A stretch of 64,000 nucleotides of DNA from Humibacter ginsenosidimutans (lineage in GTDB: Bacteria > Actinomycetota > Actinomycetes > Actinomycetales > Microbacteriaceae), in the NCBI RefSeq assembly GCF_007859675.1, contig NZ_CP042305.1, positions 2,914,001-2,978,000 of the forward strand, in the 5' to 3' direction. The notes beneath the pieces were generated by a model. The model did no database searches. It was not told the DNA's origin and was given only the letters and a program-made list of their open reading frames with translations. The translations under genes and the position numbers were made by a program. Numbering within the stretch: the first letter of the stretch is position 1; each line of letters opens with the position of its first letter. Shown here piece after piece: positions 54,979 to 62,886 of this stretch.

Positions 54979-56328
54979 TCAGCGGCCGTCGAACACGTGG
55001 GCGAACTCCGGGATCTGCTCCTCGTAGGCGGCCAGCAGGCGTTCCGCCACACGCAAGGAGTCCACGAGCGGATGCCCCGCGAAGGCAGCGAAGGCGGCTT
55101 CCCGATCGCCCGTCATCGCTGCCTGGATGGCGAGCCGTTCCACCGACTTCACCTGCTGCAGAAGCCCCAGCTGGTGCTGGGTGGGGGCCGCGGTGCTCAG
55201 AGGCGCGATCCCTGCGCCGTCGACCACCGCCGTCACCTCGACGACGGCGTCTGCCGGCAGACCAGAGATGGTCGTGCCGTTGGCCACATTGAGGATCATG
55301 GTGGCGCCCGATCCGCGTCTCATGGCACGCACGAGGTCGAGAGCGACGCCGGCGTATCCTTCGGCGAAGACGGAGTCGTCGTCGCCGGACTGTTCGCGCA
55401 AGGTCCCGTCCCGAGCATCGGCCATGTACGTCGCGTTGCGTTGCCGCACGGCGTCCAACCACAGGCGGGAGCCTTCTTCGGGATGCTTCTTCAGCGCCTC
55501 GAACAGCCTGCCTTGACTCTCGATGAGTGACTCGCCCCTGGTCGGCGCGTCGTCGCGGATGCCGTCGCGCGCCTCACGCGCGTCGTAGTAGTAGTGCAGA
55601 TACTCGTTCGGCACTGCGCCGAGCGCCCGAATCCAGCGGGCGCCGAACACTTTCGACTCCTCCAACTCCGACAGTCGTGCGTCGTCGGCGATGAGGCCGG
55701 GGAGCAGATCTTCGCCCGTCGCAGATCGATAGGCACGAAGCCAGCCGAGGTGGTTCAGTCCGATGTAGTCGGGCCGATGCGTCGCCGGATCGACGCCGAG
55801 TGCCTCGGCGACACGCCTGACCAGAGAAGACGGCGTGTCGCAGACACCGACGACGCGGTCGCCCAGCACAGAGCGCATGGCCTCGGTGATGATTCCGGCA
55901 GGGTTGGTGAAATTCACGACAAGGGCTCGCGGGGCGAATTCCGCGATGCGACGCGCATATTCGACCATGACAGGCACGGTGCGGATCGCGTACGCGATTC
56001 CGCCCGCTCCGGTGGTCTCCTGTCCGATCAGGCCCAACGACGAGGCGATCCGCTCGTCCGCGGCGCGGTGTGCCAGGCCACCGACGCGCACCGCGGTGAG
56101 CACGACGTCCGCACCGCGCAGTGCTGTCGGCAGATCTGTCGTCGTGGTGACGCGCGGCAGGAGATGCCCGGTCGAATACCCGGCGAGCACGGCGCCGATC
56201 GCCCGCAGCCTGTCTTCATCGGTGTCGAAGAGCACCAGCTCGTCAGCGAGCGGCTCATCGTCGCGAAGCAGCTCGTGGTAGATGTACGGCGTGCGGAAGC
56301 CGCCCCCGCCGATGAGTGTGATGCGCAT
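54979..56328 (-). CDS. GH4-family glycosidase (6-phospho-beta-glucosidase-like)
   Basis: A 449-residue NAD/Mn-dependent glycosidase. The Rossmann motif is ITLIGGGGFRTPYIYHELL; GGIAYAIRTVPVMVEYARRI, VVNFTNPAGIITEAM, VGVCDTPSSLVRRV (metal Cys) and YIGLNHLGWL (metal His) are GH4 signatures. GH4 enzymes split glycosides by an oxidation-elimination route; most, not all, need 6-phospho substrates. GAAGGGGA precedes the ATG at 56328. The 26-nt gap from the PIG-L gene indicates an operon, pairing deacetylation with hydrolysis. Confidence 0.9.
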   Translation of the reverse strand: MRITLIGGGGFRTPYIYHELLRDDEPLADELVLFDTDEDRLRAIGAVLAGYSTGHLLPRVTTTTDLPTALRGADVVLTAVRVGGLAHRAADERIASSLGLIGQETTGAGGIAYAIRTVPVMVEYARRIAEFAPRALVVNFTNPAGIITEAMRSVLGDRVVGVCDTPSSLVRRVAEALGVDPATHRPDYIGLNHLGWLRAYRSATGEDLLPGLIADDARLSELEESKVFGARWIRALGAVPNEYLHYYYDAREARDGIRDDAPTRGESLIESQGRLFEALKKHPEEGSRLWLDAVRQRNATYMADARDGTLREQSGDDDSVFAEGYAGVALDLVRAMRRGSGATMILNVANGTTISGLPADAVVEVTAVVDGAGIAPLSTAAPTQHQLGLLQQVKSVERLAIQAAMTGDREAAFAAFAGHPLVDSLRVAERLLAAYEEQIPEFAHVFDGR

Positions 56329-56354
56329 GGTGGAAATCCCCTTCAGGAACAGAG

Positions 56355-57062
56355 TCAGAGGGACACGCGGAGGAACAGCTCTGCCAGCGCTCCATCGGGC
56401 AAGCCGAAGGAGACGGCATCCCGTCGCATGCGCTCGCTCAGCGCGTTCTCGGCCTCGTCGGACCGGGGGAACTGGCTGTTGTGCGCGAGCACCGCGGCGT
56501 ATTTGTCCGCGACGACGTCACTCACGTCCTCTGCGTGGTTCGGATGCGGTGGGTCTTGGATCCAGAGCTCGTCGATATCCCACTCGCGCAGGCTCTCCTG
56601 CGACAGATCGGGGAAGGCGTGCGGGTTCCCGGCCGCCGGATAGACGGCGCGCACGGTTGCCTCGCCCACCGCGAGATGATCGGGATGATATTGCGACGGG
56701 CGGTCCCAGCGACGCTCGGGGCTGAGCGTCATCACCACGTGCGGGCGAACTTGTCTGATCACGCGCACGATGTCCTTCACAAGCTCGGTGCACGCTTGCA
56801 CGTCGCCATCGCGGTAGCCGTCGAGGAATCGCACGTCGTGCACCCCGGTGATGTCGGCAGCGGCACGCTGCTCGGCACGCCGGGCGGTCATGACGTCACC
56901 GCGGGGCGCGCCGTCGAACTGACCGGCATCGCCCGAGGTGACGATCAGGTACGCGATCTCGTCGCCCGCCACCGCCCAGCGCCGCAGCGTTCCTCCGGCG
57001 TTGACGTCGATGTCGTCCGGGTGGGCCGCGACCACCAGAACGCGGCGAGGTTCTTGCGCCAC
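56355..57062 (-). CDS. PIG-L/LmbE-family N-deacetylase
   Basis: A 235-residue zinc deacetylase. VLVVAAHPDDIDVNAGGTL carries the HPDD zinc/base motif, LIVTSGDAGQF follows, and YHPDHLAVGEATVRAVYP is the second metal motif. Family members remove N-acetyl groups from GlcNAc-containing molecules, including chitobiose-type disaccharides. GTG at 57062 was chosen because AAGGAG sits 6 nt upstream; an ATG at 57092, with TAACGT 7 nt before it, would add 10 residues as a leaderless start. First gene of the operon with GH4. Confidence 0.88.
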   Translation of the reverse strand: MAQEPRRVLVVAAHPDDIDVNAGGTLRRWAVAGDEIAYLIVTSGDAGQFDGAPRGDVMTARRAEQRAAADITGVHDVRFLDGYRDGDVQACTELVKDIVRVIRQVRPHVVMTLSPERRWDRPSQYHPDHLAVGEATVRAVYPAAGNPHAFPDLSQESLREWDIDELWIQDPPHPNHAEDVSDVVADKYAAVLAHNSQFPRSDEAENALSERMRRDAVSFGLPDGALAELFLRVSL

Positions 57063-57114
57063 CGTGGTCTCCTTCTCGCCGCCAGCACTCATGGCGACGA
57101 CGTTAGCAAACTCA

Positions 57115-57136
57115 ATCAATCTTGGACAAGATCGAT
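57115..57136. promoter_or_regulatory. 22-bp palindromic operator between PIG-L/GH4 operon and ABC importer
   Basis: ATCAATCTTG and CAAGATCGAT form two 10-nt arms around GA with only one mismatched pair. It lies directly upstream of the PIG-L -10 candidate (TAACGT, 57100-57105). A further half-site-like ATCAATCAAG occurs at 57242-57251 toward the importer. The DeoR regulator 2.2 kb away is a candidate binder. Confidence 0.55.
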
Positions 57137-57311
57137 CAGAATTGTTTCGACCTATGACTGTCCGAGTGGTGATTTCGCCGCGAGAACGGCAGGATTGCGG
57201 ACATCAAGGCGTGAAAGCGCTTCGATCTGATCTATTGCAGAATCAATCAAGTGTGTGCAGTATTGGTCGCGCATCACCTGATCGGCAGTAGCCGTCTGAC
57301 CGGGAGTGAGC

Positions 57312-58205
57312 ATGACTGCTGCACTGGCACCCCACACGAAGCGCCGTGGCTCATCTGCCGTGCTCGGATACGCGCTCTTGGCGCCGAGCTTGTTCGGCGT
57401 CGTGGTCTTTCTCCTCGTACCGATCGTCGTCGTCGTCTGGCTGAGCTTTCAGCAATGGGATCTGATCGGCCCGGCGAGGTTCGCGGGTCTGAAGAACTGG
57501 GCCGCGGTCTTCACCGATCCGTCCTTCGCTCAGTCTCTGCTCGTCACCGTGGTGTTCTCGGTGCTCGTCGTCGTGCTGCAGCTCGTTCTGGGCATCCTCG
57601 TCGCCGTGCTTCTCACGCAGCGGCTGCCCGGCTCCGGCGTCTTCCGGGTGATCTTCGTCATTCCGTGGGTGTGCGCACCGCTCGCTCTCGGCGTGGTGTG
57701 GAACGCCATCTTCCAGCCGACGGGCGGTGCGCTCAATACGATCCTCGGCACCCACACCTCGTGGCTGACCTCGCCGGTGCTCGCACTGCTCTGCGTCGTC
57801 ACGGTGTCGGTCTGGTCGCAGGTCGGCTACGTGTCGTTGTTCTTCATGGCGGGGCTCGCGGTCATTCCGGACGCCGTCGTCGAGGCCGCTCGCGTGGACG
57901 GAGCCGGCGCCGCGCGCATCTTCTTCACCATCAAGCTCCCGCTGCTGCGACCGACCATGTTCTTCGTGCTCGTCACGTCGATCATCGGGGCGATGCAGGC
58001 GTTCGACACCATCTATTCGCTCACGCAGGGCGGACCGATGAACGCGACGAACGTGCTGGCGTATCGCATCTACCAGAAGGCTTTCACGGCGTTCGATCTC
58101 GGTCAGGCCGCGGTGACGGCCCTTGTGCTCTTCGTCATCCTGGTCGTCGTCACTCTCGCCCAACAGCTCTACTTCCGCAGGAGGATCACCTATGACCTCA
58201 GCTGA
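57312..58205 (+). CDS. carbohydrate ABC transporter permease (MalF/UgpA type)
   Basis: A 297-residue CUT1 permease with six helices. VLGYALLAPSLFGVVVFLL is the first helix; VVEAARVDGAGAARIFFTIKLPLLRPT is the EAA loop that contacts the ATPase, and YSLTQGGPMNATNVLAYRIYQKAF is typical of disaccharide permeases. The ATG at 57312 follows CGGGAG. It overlaps the next permease by 14 nt. CUT1 systems in actinomycetes usually borrow a shared ATPase (MsiK type), and none is encoded here. Confidence 0.9.
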   Translation: MTAALAPHTKRRGSSAVLGYALLAPSLFGVVVFLLVPIVVVVWLSFQQWDLIGPARFAGLKNWAAVFTDPSFAQSLLVTVVFSVLVVVLQLVLGILVAVLLTQRLPGSGVFRVIFVIPWVCAPLALGVVWNAIFQPTGGALNTILGTHTSWLTSPVLALLCVVTVSVWSQVGYVSLFFMAGLAVIPDAVVEAARVDGAGAARIFFTIKLPLLRPTMFFVLVTSIIGAMQAFDTIYSLTQGGPMNATNVLAYRIYQKAFTAFDLGQAAVTALVLFVILVVVTLAQQLYFRRRITYDLS

Positions 58206-59118
58206 AGTCGCCGCCACTCGGCGTTCGCGTCCCGGCGATTCGCACGGGCCGGATGCCGAGCCGCGCCGACCGGCATCCGCATCCCGAACCCCACGGGTTC
58301 TGGTCGCACTCGGCAGCTACGCGATCCTTGTCGTCGGAGCGCTGACCACGCTCGGGCCCTTCTTCCTCAGCGTGATGACATCGCTGAAGACGCCGCAGCA
58401 ATTGGCCACGCAGTCGCCGTTGGCACTTCCGAGTCCGGTGACCGGATCGAACTATGCGGCGCTCTTCTCCCCGGACAGCATCGTCGACTTCGGTCACGCC
58501 GTCCTCGTCACCGTCGCCTACGTGGCGGTCGTTCTGGTCGGCCAGCTGGTGTTCTCGATCCTGGCCGCGTATGCGTTCGCGCGGTTGGAGTTCCCCGGCC
58601 GCGACCTGCTGTTCTGGCTCTATGTCGCCACCCTCATGGTGCCGACGGTGGTCACCGTGGTTCCGCTCTATCTGATGATGACGGATGCGGGTCTGCGGAA
58701 CACGTTCTGGGGCATCGTGCTGCCGTACCTCTTCGGATCGCCGTACGCGATATTCCTGCTGCGCGAGTATTTCCGCGGCATACCTCAGGAACTCGTCGAC
58801 GCCGCCCGCATCGACGGTGCGGGCACATGGCGCATCCTCGTTCGAATCATCGTGCCGCTCTCTCGCCCGATCATCGTCACTCTCGGCATGATCACGATCG
58901 TCAGTCACTGGAACAACTTCATGTGGCCGCTCATCGTCACCAGCGGCAACACCTGGAGCGTCGTCACCGTCGCGACCGCGAGCATGCAGAGCCAGTACAA
59001 CGGCAATTGGACCCTGGTCATGGCGGCGACCACCTTCGCGATGGCGCCGCTGATCGTCATGTTCCTCGTCTTCAATCGCAAGATCGTCGAGTCGATCTCG
59101 ATCACCGGATTCCGCTGA
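58192..59118 (+). CDS. carbohydrate ABC transporter permease (MalG/UgpE type)
   Basis: A 308-residue CUT1 permease. A ~35-residue polar lead (rich in Arg, Pro, Ser) precedes six helices; LVDAARIDGAGTWRILVRIIVPLSRPI is the EAA loop and FNRKIVESISITGFR the usual C-terminus. GCAGGAGGA precedes the ATG at 58192. Partner of the preceding subunit. Confidence 0.9.
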   Translation: MTSAEVAATRRSRPGDSHGPDAEPRRPASASRTPRVLVALGSYAILVVGALTTLGPFFLSVMTSLKTPQQLATQSPLALPSPVTGSNYAALFSPDSIVDFGHAVLVTVAYVAVVLVGQLVFSILAAYAFARLEFPGRDLLFWLYVATLMVPTVVTVVPLYLMMTDAGLRNTFWGIVLPYLFGSPYAIFLLREYFRGIPQELVDAARIDGAGTWRILVRIIVPLSRPIIVTLGMITIVSHWNNFMWPLIVTSGNTWSVVTVATASMQSQYNGNWTLVMAATTFAMAPLIVMFLVFNRKIVESISITGFR

Positions 59119-59193
59119 TGCGGCATATCACCCCACTGTCGGTCCCGCCAAGAGACAACAGTTCCCATCAATGACAAGAAGAGGTTGAACAGC

Positions 59194-60540
59194 ATGAAAC
59201 GCTCACGTACCGTGCTCGCCGCGGCCGTCGCATCCGTGGCATTGGCCGCATTGGCCGGATGCTCGTCGGGGACGCCGTCATCCGGAGACAGCGGCGGCAA
59301 AGTCACTGTGTCATTCCGCACCTGGGACACGAACGCCGCTGCCGCCTACAAGACGTCGTTCGCGGAGTTCCACAAGAAGAATCCCGACATCACCGTGAAG
59401 GTCGATGTCGTTCCCTGGGCGAACTACTTCACCAAGTTGCGCACCGACATCGCGGGTGGAAGCGCGGACGACATCTTCTGGATCAACGGCTCCTCGTACA
59501 ACAGCTACGCATCCAATGGTGATCTCATCGACATCAACAAGATGTACGGGAGCGACTTCTCCACGGTGAAGAAGACCTGGGTGTCCGGCGTCGTCGACCA
59601 GTTCACCCAGGACGGCAGTCTGTGGGGCGTTCCGCAGACCTCCGACGGTGGAATCGCGCTCTACTACAACGAGGACCTTCTCAAGGCAGCGGGGCTCAGC
59701 GAGAGCGACATCTCGAAGCTCACGTGGAGCCCAGACGGCGGCGGCGACACCCTGCTCTCGGTCGCGAAGAAGCTGACCAAGGATTCCTCGGGCAAGACGG
59801 CCGACCAGGCCGGGTTCAACGGCAGCAGCCTCGCTCAGTACGGCTACGGAGCCTCGCAGGACCTCCAGGCGCAGTTCCTGCCCTTCGTGGGTTCCAACGG
59901 CGGCACGTACCAGACGAAGGACGGCAAGTTCACCTTCACCAACCCGAAGACAGTGGAGGCCGTGCAGTACATCGTCGACCTGATCAACAAGTACCACGTG
60001 GCGCCGAGCGCCGCCGACACGAACACCAACGGCAACTTCACACTCGATGCATTCACGCAAGGCAAGGAGGCGCTCTTCCAGTCCGGCCTCTACAACCTCG
60101 CGAACGTGCAGAGTGCCGTCAAGTTCCACTGGGGCGTCGTGATGCAGCCAGCGGGTCCGGCCGGCGCGGTCAGCGTCAGCAACGGCATCGCGGCGGTCGG
60201 CAACGCCAAGTCGAGCCACTTGGCCGCCACCGAGAAGGTGTTGAAGTGGATCGCCACGAAGGAAGGCAATTCCCCCATCGGCGCTTCCGGCGCCAACCTT
60301 CCCGCGGTGACCGCGGCACAGCAGGTCTACTTCGACTACTGGAAGGGCAAGGACGTCGACGTCTCGCCGTTCTTCGACGTCATCAAGGAGAACCCGACCA
60401 TCCCGGCACCCATCGGAGCCAACTACAACGCCGCCTCCACGGCGGCCGGACCGTTCATCAACTCCGTCTTCCTCGGCCAGGTTCCCGTGGCACAAGGGCT
60501 CAAGTCGGCCAACACCGCCGCCAACGCTGTGGTGGGCTGA
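59194..60540 (+). CDS. sugar-binding lipoprotein (SBP family 1)
   Basis: A 448-residue extracellular receptor of the CUT1 importer. The lipobox is ALAGC (Cys at residue ~24) with a Ser/Gly linker. VTVSFRTWDTNAAAAYKTSF opens the mature lobe, and DDIFWINGSSYNSYASNGDLIDI and FTLDAFTQGKEALFQSG are conserved in oligosaccharide receptors. AAGAAGAGG lies upstream of the ATG at 59194. Likely ligand is the glycoside processed by GH4 and the deacetylase (inference). Confidence 0.91.
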   Translation: MKRSRTVLAAAVASVALAALAGCSSGTPSSGDSGGKVTVSFRTWDTNAAAAYKTSFAEFHKKNPDITVKVDVVPWANYFTKLRTDIAGGSADDIFWINGSSYNSYASNGDLIDINKMYGSDFSTVKKTWVSGVVDQFTQDGSLWGVPQTSDGGIALYYNEDLLKAAGLSESDISKLTWSPDGGGDTLLSVAKKLTKDSSGKTADQAGFNGSSLAQYGYGASQDLQAQFLPFVGSNGGTYQTKDGKFTFTNPKTVEAVQYIVDLINKYHVAPSAADTNTNGNFTLDAFTQGKEALFQSGLYNLANVQSAVKFHWGVVMQPAGPAGAVSVSNGIAAVGNAKSSHLAATEKVLKWIATKEGNSPIGASGANLPAVTAAQQVYFDYWKGKDVDVSPFFDVIKENPTIPAPIGANYNAASTAAGPFINSVFLGQVPVAQGLKSANTAANAVVG

Positions 60541-60556
60541 GGCACACCACGCTGAG

Positions 60557-60595
60557 ACGCCCGAGAGCACCCTTTTCAGGGGCGCTCTCGGGCGT
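60557..60595 (+). terminator. terminator of the CUT1 importer operon
   Basis: ACGCCCGAGAGC (60557-60568) pairs perfectly with GCTCTCGGGCGT (60584-60595), 12 bp, loop 15 nt, followed by TCTTGT. It lies 16 nt after the receptor stop. Confidence 0.75.
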
Positions 60596-60642
60596 TCTTG
60601 TGCTGCAGTATGCGGGGAGCATCCGCGACAATGTTCCTTCGT

Positions 60643-61311
60643 ATGCATGCGAACACTTCCGACTGGCTCGGCGCCTTCGACTGGCTGAACACGCAGTTCA
60701 GCCTGTTCGGGCTGCCCGTCTACTGGTCCGACTTCATCGGCAACGTGCTGGCGCTCGCCACGGTGGTGCTGGCGCTCAAGCGCTGGGTCGTCGCGTGGCC
60801 GGTGCAGATCCTGGGCTCGGTCTTCCTGCTCATCGCGAGCCTCAACGTGCACTTGCTCGGCAACGCAGGCAGACAGGTGATCATCATCGTCGTGGCCGGC
60901 TGGGGCTGGGCCATGTGGGGGCGCAACAAGCACGATCAGGGCGAGGTGCAGGTGCGCTGGGCGTCGTGGCGCATGCGCGCCGTGCTGATCGCGGGGATGC
61001 TCGTGGGCACCGCCCTCGTCACGTTGCTGCTCAAGGCGACGAACCTCTCGTTCTATCCGGGGGCGCCGTGGTGGCTGGTGGCCTGCGACGCCTGGATCTT
61101 CGTCGGCACGCTGATCGCGATGGTCGCCCAGGGCAGACGCTGGGTCGAGTTCTGGTTCGTCTGGATCGCCGTCGATGTGGTCGGTGTTCCGCTTGCCGTG
61201 CATTCCGGGCTGTATTTCTCGGGAATCGTCTACGGCATCTTCTTCGTGCTGGTGCTGATCGGCATCCGGGACTGGGTGAAACGCAGCAGAACCGTGGAGG
61301 CGATGAGTTGA
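60643..61311 (+). CDS. pnuC: nicotinamide riboside transporter PnuC
   Basis: A 222-residue membrane protein with about seven helices. VYWSDFIGNVLALATVVLAL, VAWPVQILGSVF and VVAGWGWAMWGRN (the PnuC WxxW motif) and YFSGIVYGIFFVLVLIGIRDW are PnuC landmarks. It imports nicotinamide riboside for NAD synthesis by facilitated diffusion (family knowledge). The start is uncertain: ATGs at 60631 and 60643 are both possible and neither has a good ribosome site. Its stop overlaps the next TTG start. Confidence 0.85.
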   Translation: MHANTSDWLGAFDWLNTQFSLFGLPVYWSDFIGNVLALATVVLALKRWVVAWPVQILGSVFLLIASLNVHLLGNAGRQVIIIVVAGWGWAMWGRNKHDQGEVQVRWASWRMRAVLIAGMLVGTALVTLLLKATNLSFYPGAPWWLVACDAWIFVGTLIAMVAQGRRWVEFWFVWIAVDVVGVPLAVHSGLYFSGIVYGIFFVLVLIGIRDWVKRSRTVEAMS

Positions 61312-62174
61312 CCTTTCCCGTGATCGACGCGCACCAGCACGTGTGGGACCCGCGGCGCGCATCCTACGACTGGCTGGGACCGGAATCCGCACCCATCGAC
61401 GGGCCGATGGCACTCGACGAGCTGCTGCCCGAGTTGCGGACCGCCGGGGTCGATTACACGATCCAAGTGCAGGCGGCAGACAACCCCGAGGACACCCGGG
61501 TGATGCGCGACTCGGCGGCGGAGCATCCTCAGGTCGTCGGCATCGTCGGGTTCGCGCCCCTCGACGACGCGGAGGGCACGGCGGCGACCCTGGATGCCTG
61601 GTCTTCCGACTCGCTCATGGTGGGCGTTCGCAACCTCATCCACGACAACCCCGACCCCGACTGGCTGCTGCGCCCGGAAGTGGACGAGGCGCTCGCCGTG
61701 CTCGAACAGCGCGACGTGCCGTTCGACCTGGTGGCCGTGCTGCCGCGTCACCTGGAACTGGTGCCGATCATCTCCGAGCGGCATCCGGGCTTGCGCATGG
61801 TCATCGACCATCTCGCGAAGCCGCCGATCGGGCTCGACGCGACTCAGCCGTGGGATCGGCTGATGGCGGTTGCGGCGGAGAATCCGCGCGTGTACGCGAA
61901 GGTGAGCGGGCTCTACTCGGCCACGCACGACCCCGCAGCGTGGACCACCGAGCAGATTCGGCCGTTCGTCGACCGTGCGCTCGAGCTGTTCGGCGTGCAG
62001 CGGCTGATGTACGGCGGCGACTGGCCGATCTCCGTGCTCGCCGGCGGCTACACGCGTGTGTGGAACGGGCTCATCCCGTTGTTCGGCGCGCTCGACGACA
62101 CCGACAGGGAGTGGATGCTCGGCCGCACCGCCGCGCACTTCTATCGCATCGACCCGGCGCGCATCGGGAGTTGA
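61308..62174 (+). CDS. amidohydrolase 2 family protein (COG3618, metal-dependent lactonase/hydrolase)
   Basis: A 288-residue TIM-barrel hydrolase. [17 protein letters not shown] is the N-terminal metal motif, [10 protein letters not shown] the central His, and YGGDWPIS the last metal Asp, as in L-fuconolactonase-like COG3618 enzymes. The start is a TTG at 61308 overlapping the PnuC stop (TTGA) with GGAGG seven nt upstream; this gives [10 protein letters not shown]. Coupling to pnuC is unusual. Substrate unknown (sugar lactone or cyclic amide). Confidence 0.85.
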   Translation: MTFPVIDAHQHVWDPRRASYDWLGPESAPIDGPMALDELLPELRTAGVDYTIQVQAADNPEDTRVMRDSAAEHPQVVGIVGFAPLDDAEGTAATLDAWSSDSLMVGVRNLIHDNPDPDWLLRPEVDEALAVLEQRDVPFDLVAVLPRHLELVPIISERHPGLRMVIDHLAKPPIGLDATQPWDRLMAVAAENPRVYAKVSGLYSATHDPAAWTTEQIRPFVDRALELFGVQRLMYGGDWPISVLAGGYTRVWNGLIPLFGALDDTDREWMLGRTAAHFYRIDPARIGS

Positions 62175-62175
62175 T

Positions 62176-62200
62176 CGATCGGGGTGTCGGCCCCGCATCG
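62176..62200. terminator. hairpin between convergent amidohydrolase and LysE genes
   Basis: CGATCGGGG (62176-62184) pairs with CCCCG-c-ATCG (62191-62200) with one bulge and a 6-nt loop, starting 2 nt after the amidohydrolase stop. No U tract; a bidirectional terminator is possible. Confidence 0.4.
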
Positions 62201-62217
62201 AGCGCCGGCCGTACGCG

Positions 62218-62856
62218 TCACCCCTTGTTGCCGGTGAGGGCCAGCACACCACCGAGCCCGATGAGCATGACGCCCCCGGTGGCCGACAGCCGCTCCGCGC
62301 GCTTCGGCGACTTCGCGAACCAGCCGCGTGCGAGGCCGGCGAGAATGGCCCACGTGCTGTCCGACAGGAGCGCGATCAGAAAGAACACGACGCCGAGCAC
62401 CATCATCTGCAACGGGATCGCCCCGGCGTGGAAGTTCACGAACTGCGGCAGCACGGCCACGAAGAACACCAGCAGCTTCGGGTTGCTGATGCCCACCAGA
62501 AAGCCTTCGCCGAGCATGCGGAACGTCGAGCGGGGCGGAGCATCGGCCGCGGCCTCCATGCTGCCGTCTTTGCGGTGACGAATGGCCTGGACGCCCAGGT
62601 AGACGATGTAGACCGCACCGGCGAGCTTGATCGCGGTGAACAGCACCACCGACTGCGCCACGATGAAGCCGAGCCCCAGCGCGACGGCCGCCACGATCGG
62701 AATGATCGCCAGCGCGTTGCCCGCGACACTCAGCAGTCCGGCGCGTCGTCCGAACGAGATCGAGCGACCCACGGCGAAGAGCACGCTCGGACCCGGGATC
62801 ACGATGATGGCGAACGACGCGAACGCGAACGCGGCAAGGGTGGCGGTGGGCGGCAT
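62218..62856 (-). CDS. LysE/RhtB-family amino acid exporter
   Basis: A 212-residue membrane protein with five or six helices. [22 protein letters not shown] is the LysE/RhtB N-terminal signature (P-G-P), and [21 protein letters not shown] is the second conserved block. These proteins export amino acids or homoserine derivatives. The ATG at 62856 lies 30 nt from the divergent PrpD start. Confidence 0.9.
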   Translation of the reverse strand: MPPTATLAAFAFASFAIIVIPGPSVLFAVGRSISFGRRAGLLSVAGNALAIIPIVAAVALGLGFIVAQSVVLFTAIKLAGAVYIVYLGVQAIRHRKDGSMEAAADAPPRSTFRMLGEGFLVGISNPKLLVFFVAVLPQFVNFHAGAIPLQMMVLGVVFFLIALLSDSTWAILAGLARGWFAKSPKRAERLSATGGVMLIGLGGVLALTGNKG

Positions 62857-62873
62857 TCACCAAGGATGCCAGG

Positions 62874-62879
62874 TAGGTT
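62874..62879 (+). promoter_or_regulatory. -10 box for a leaderless PrpD transcript
   Basis: TAGGTT lies 7 nt before the GTG at 62887 with no ribosome site, the same arrangement as before the dipeptidase gene. Confidence 0.5.
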
Positions 62880-62886
62880 CGATCGA

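Noticed and set aside
59311..61413. Minus-strand open frame of 700 codons over the sugar receptor and pnuC
   Set aside because: It crosses two well-supported plus-strand genes and a terminator and shows no recognisable protein.
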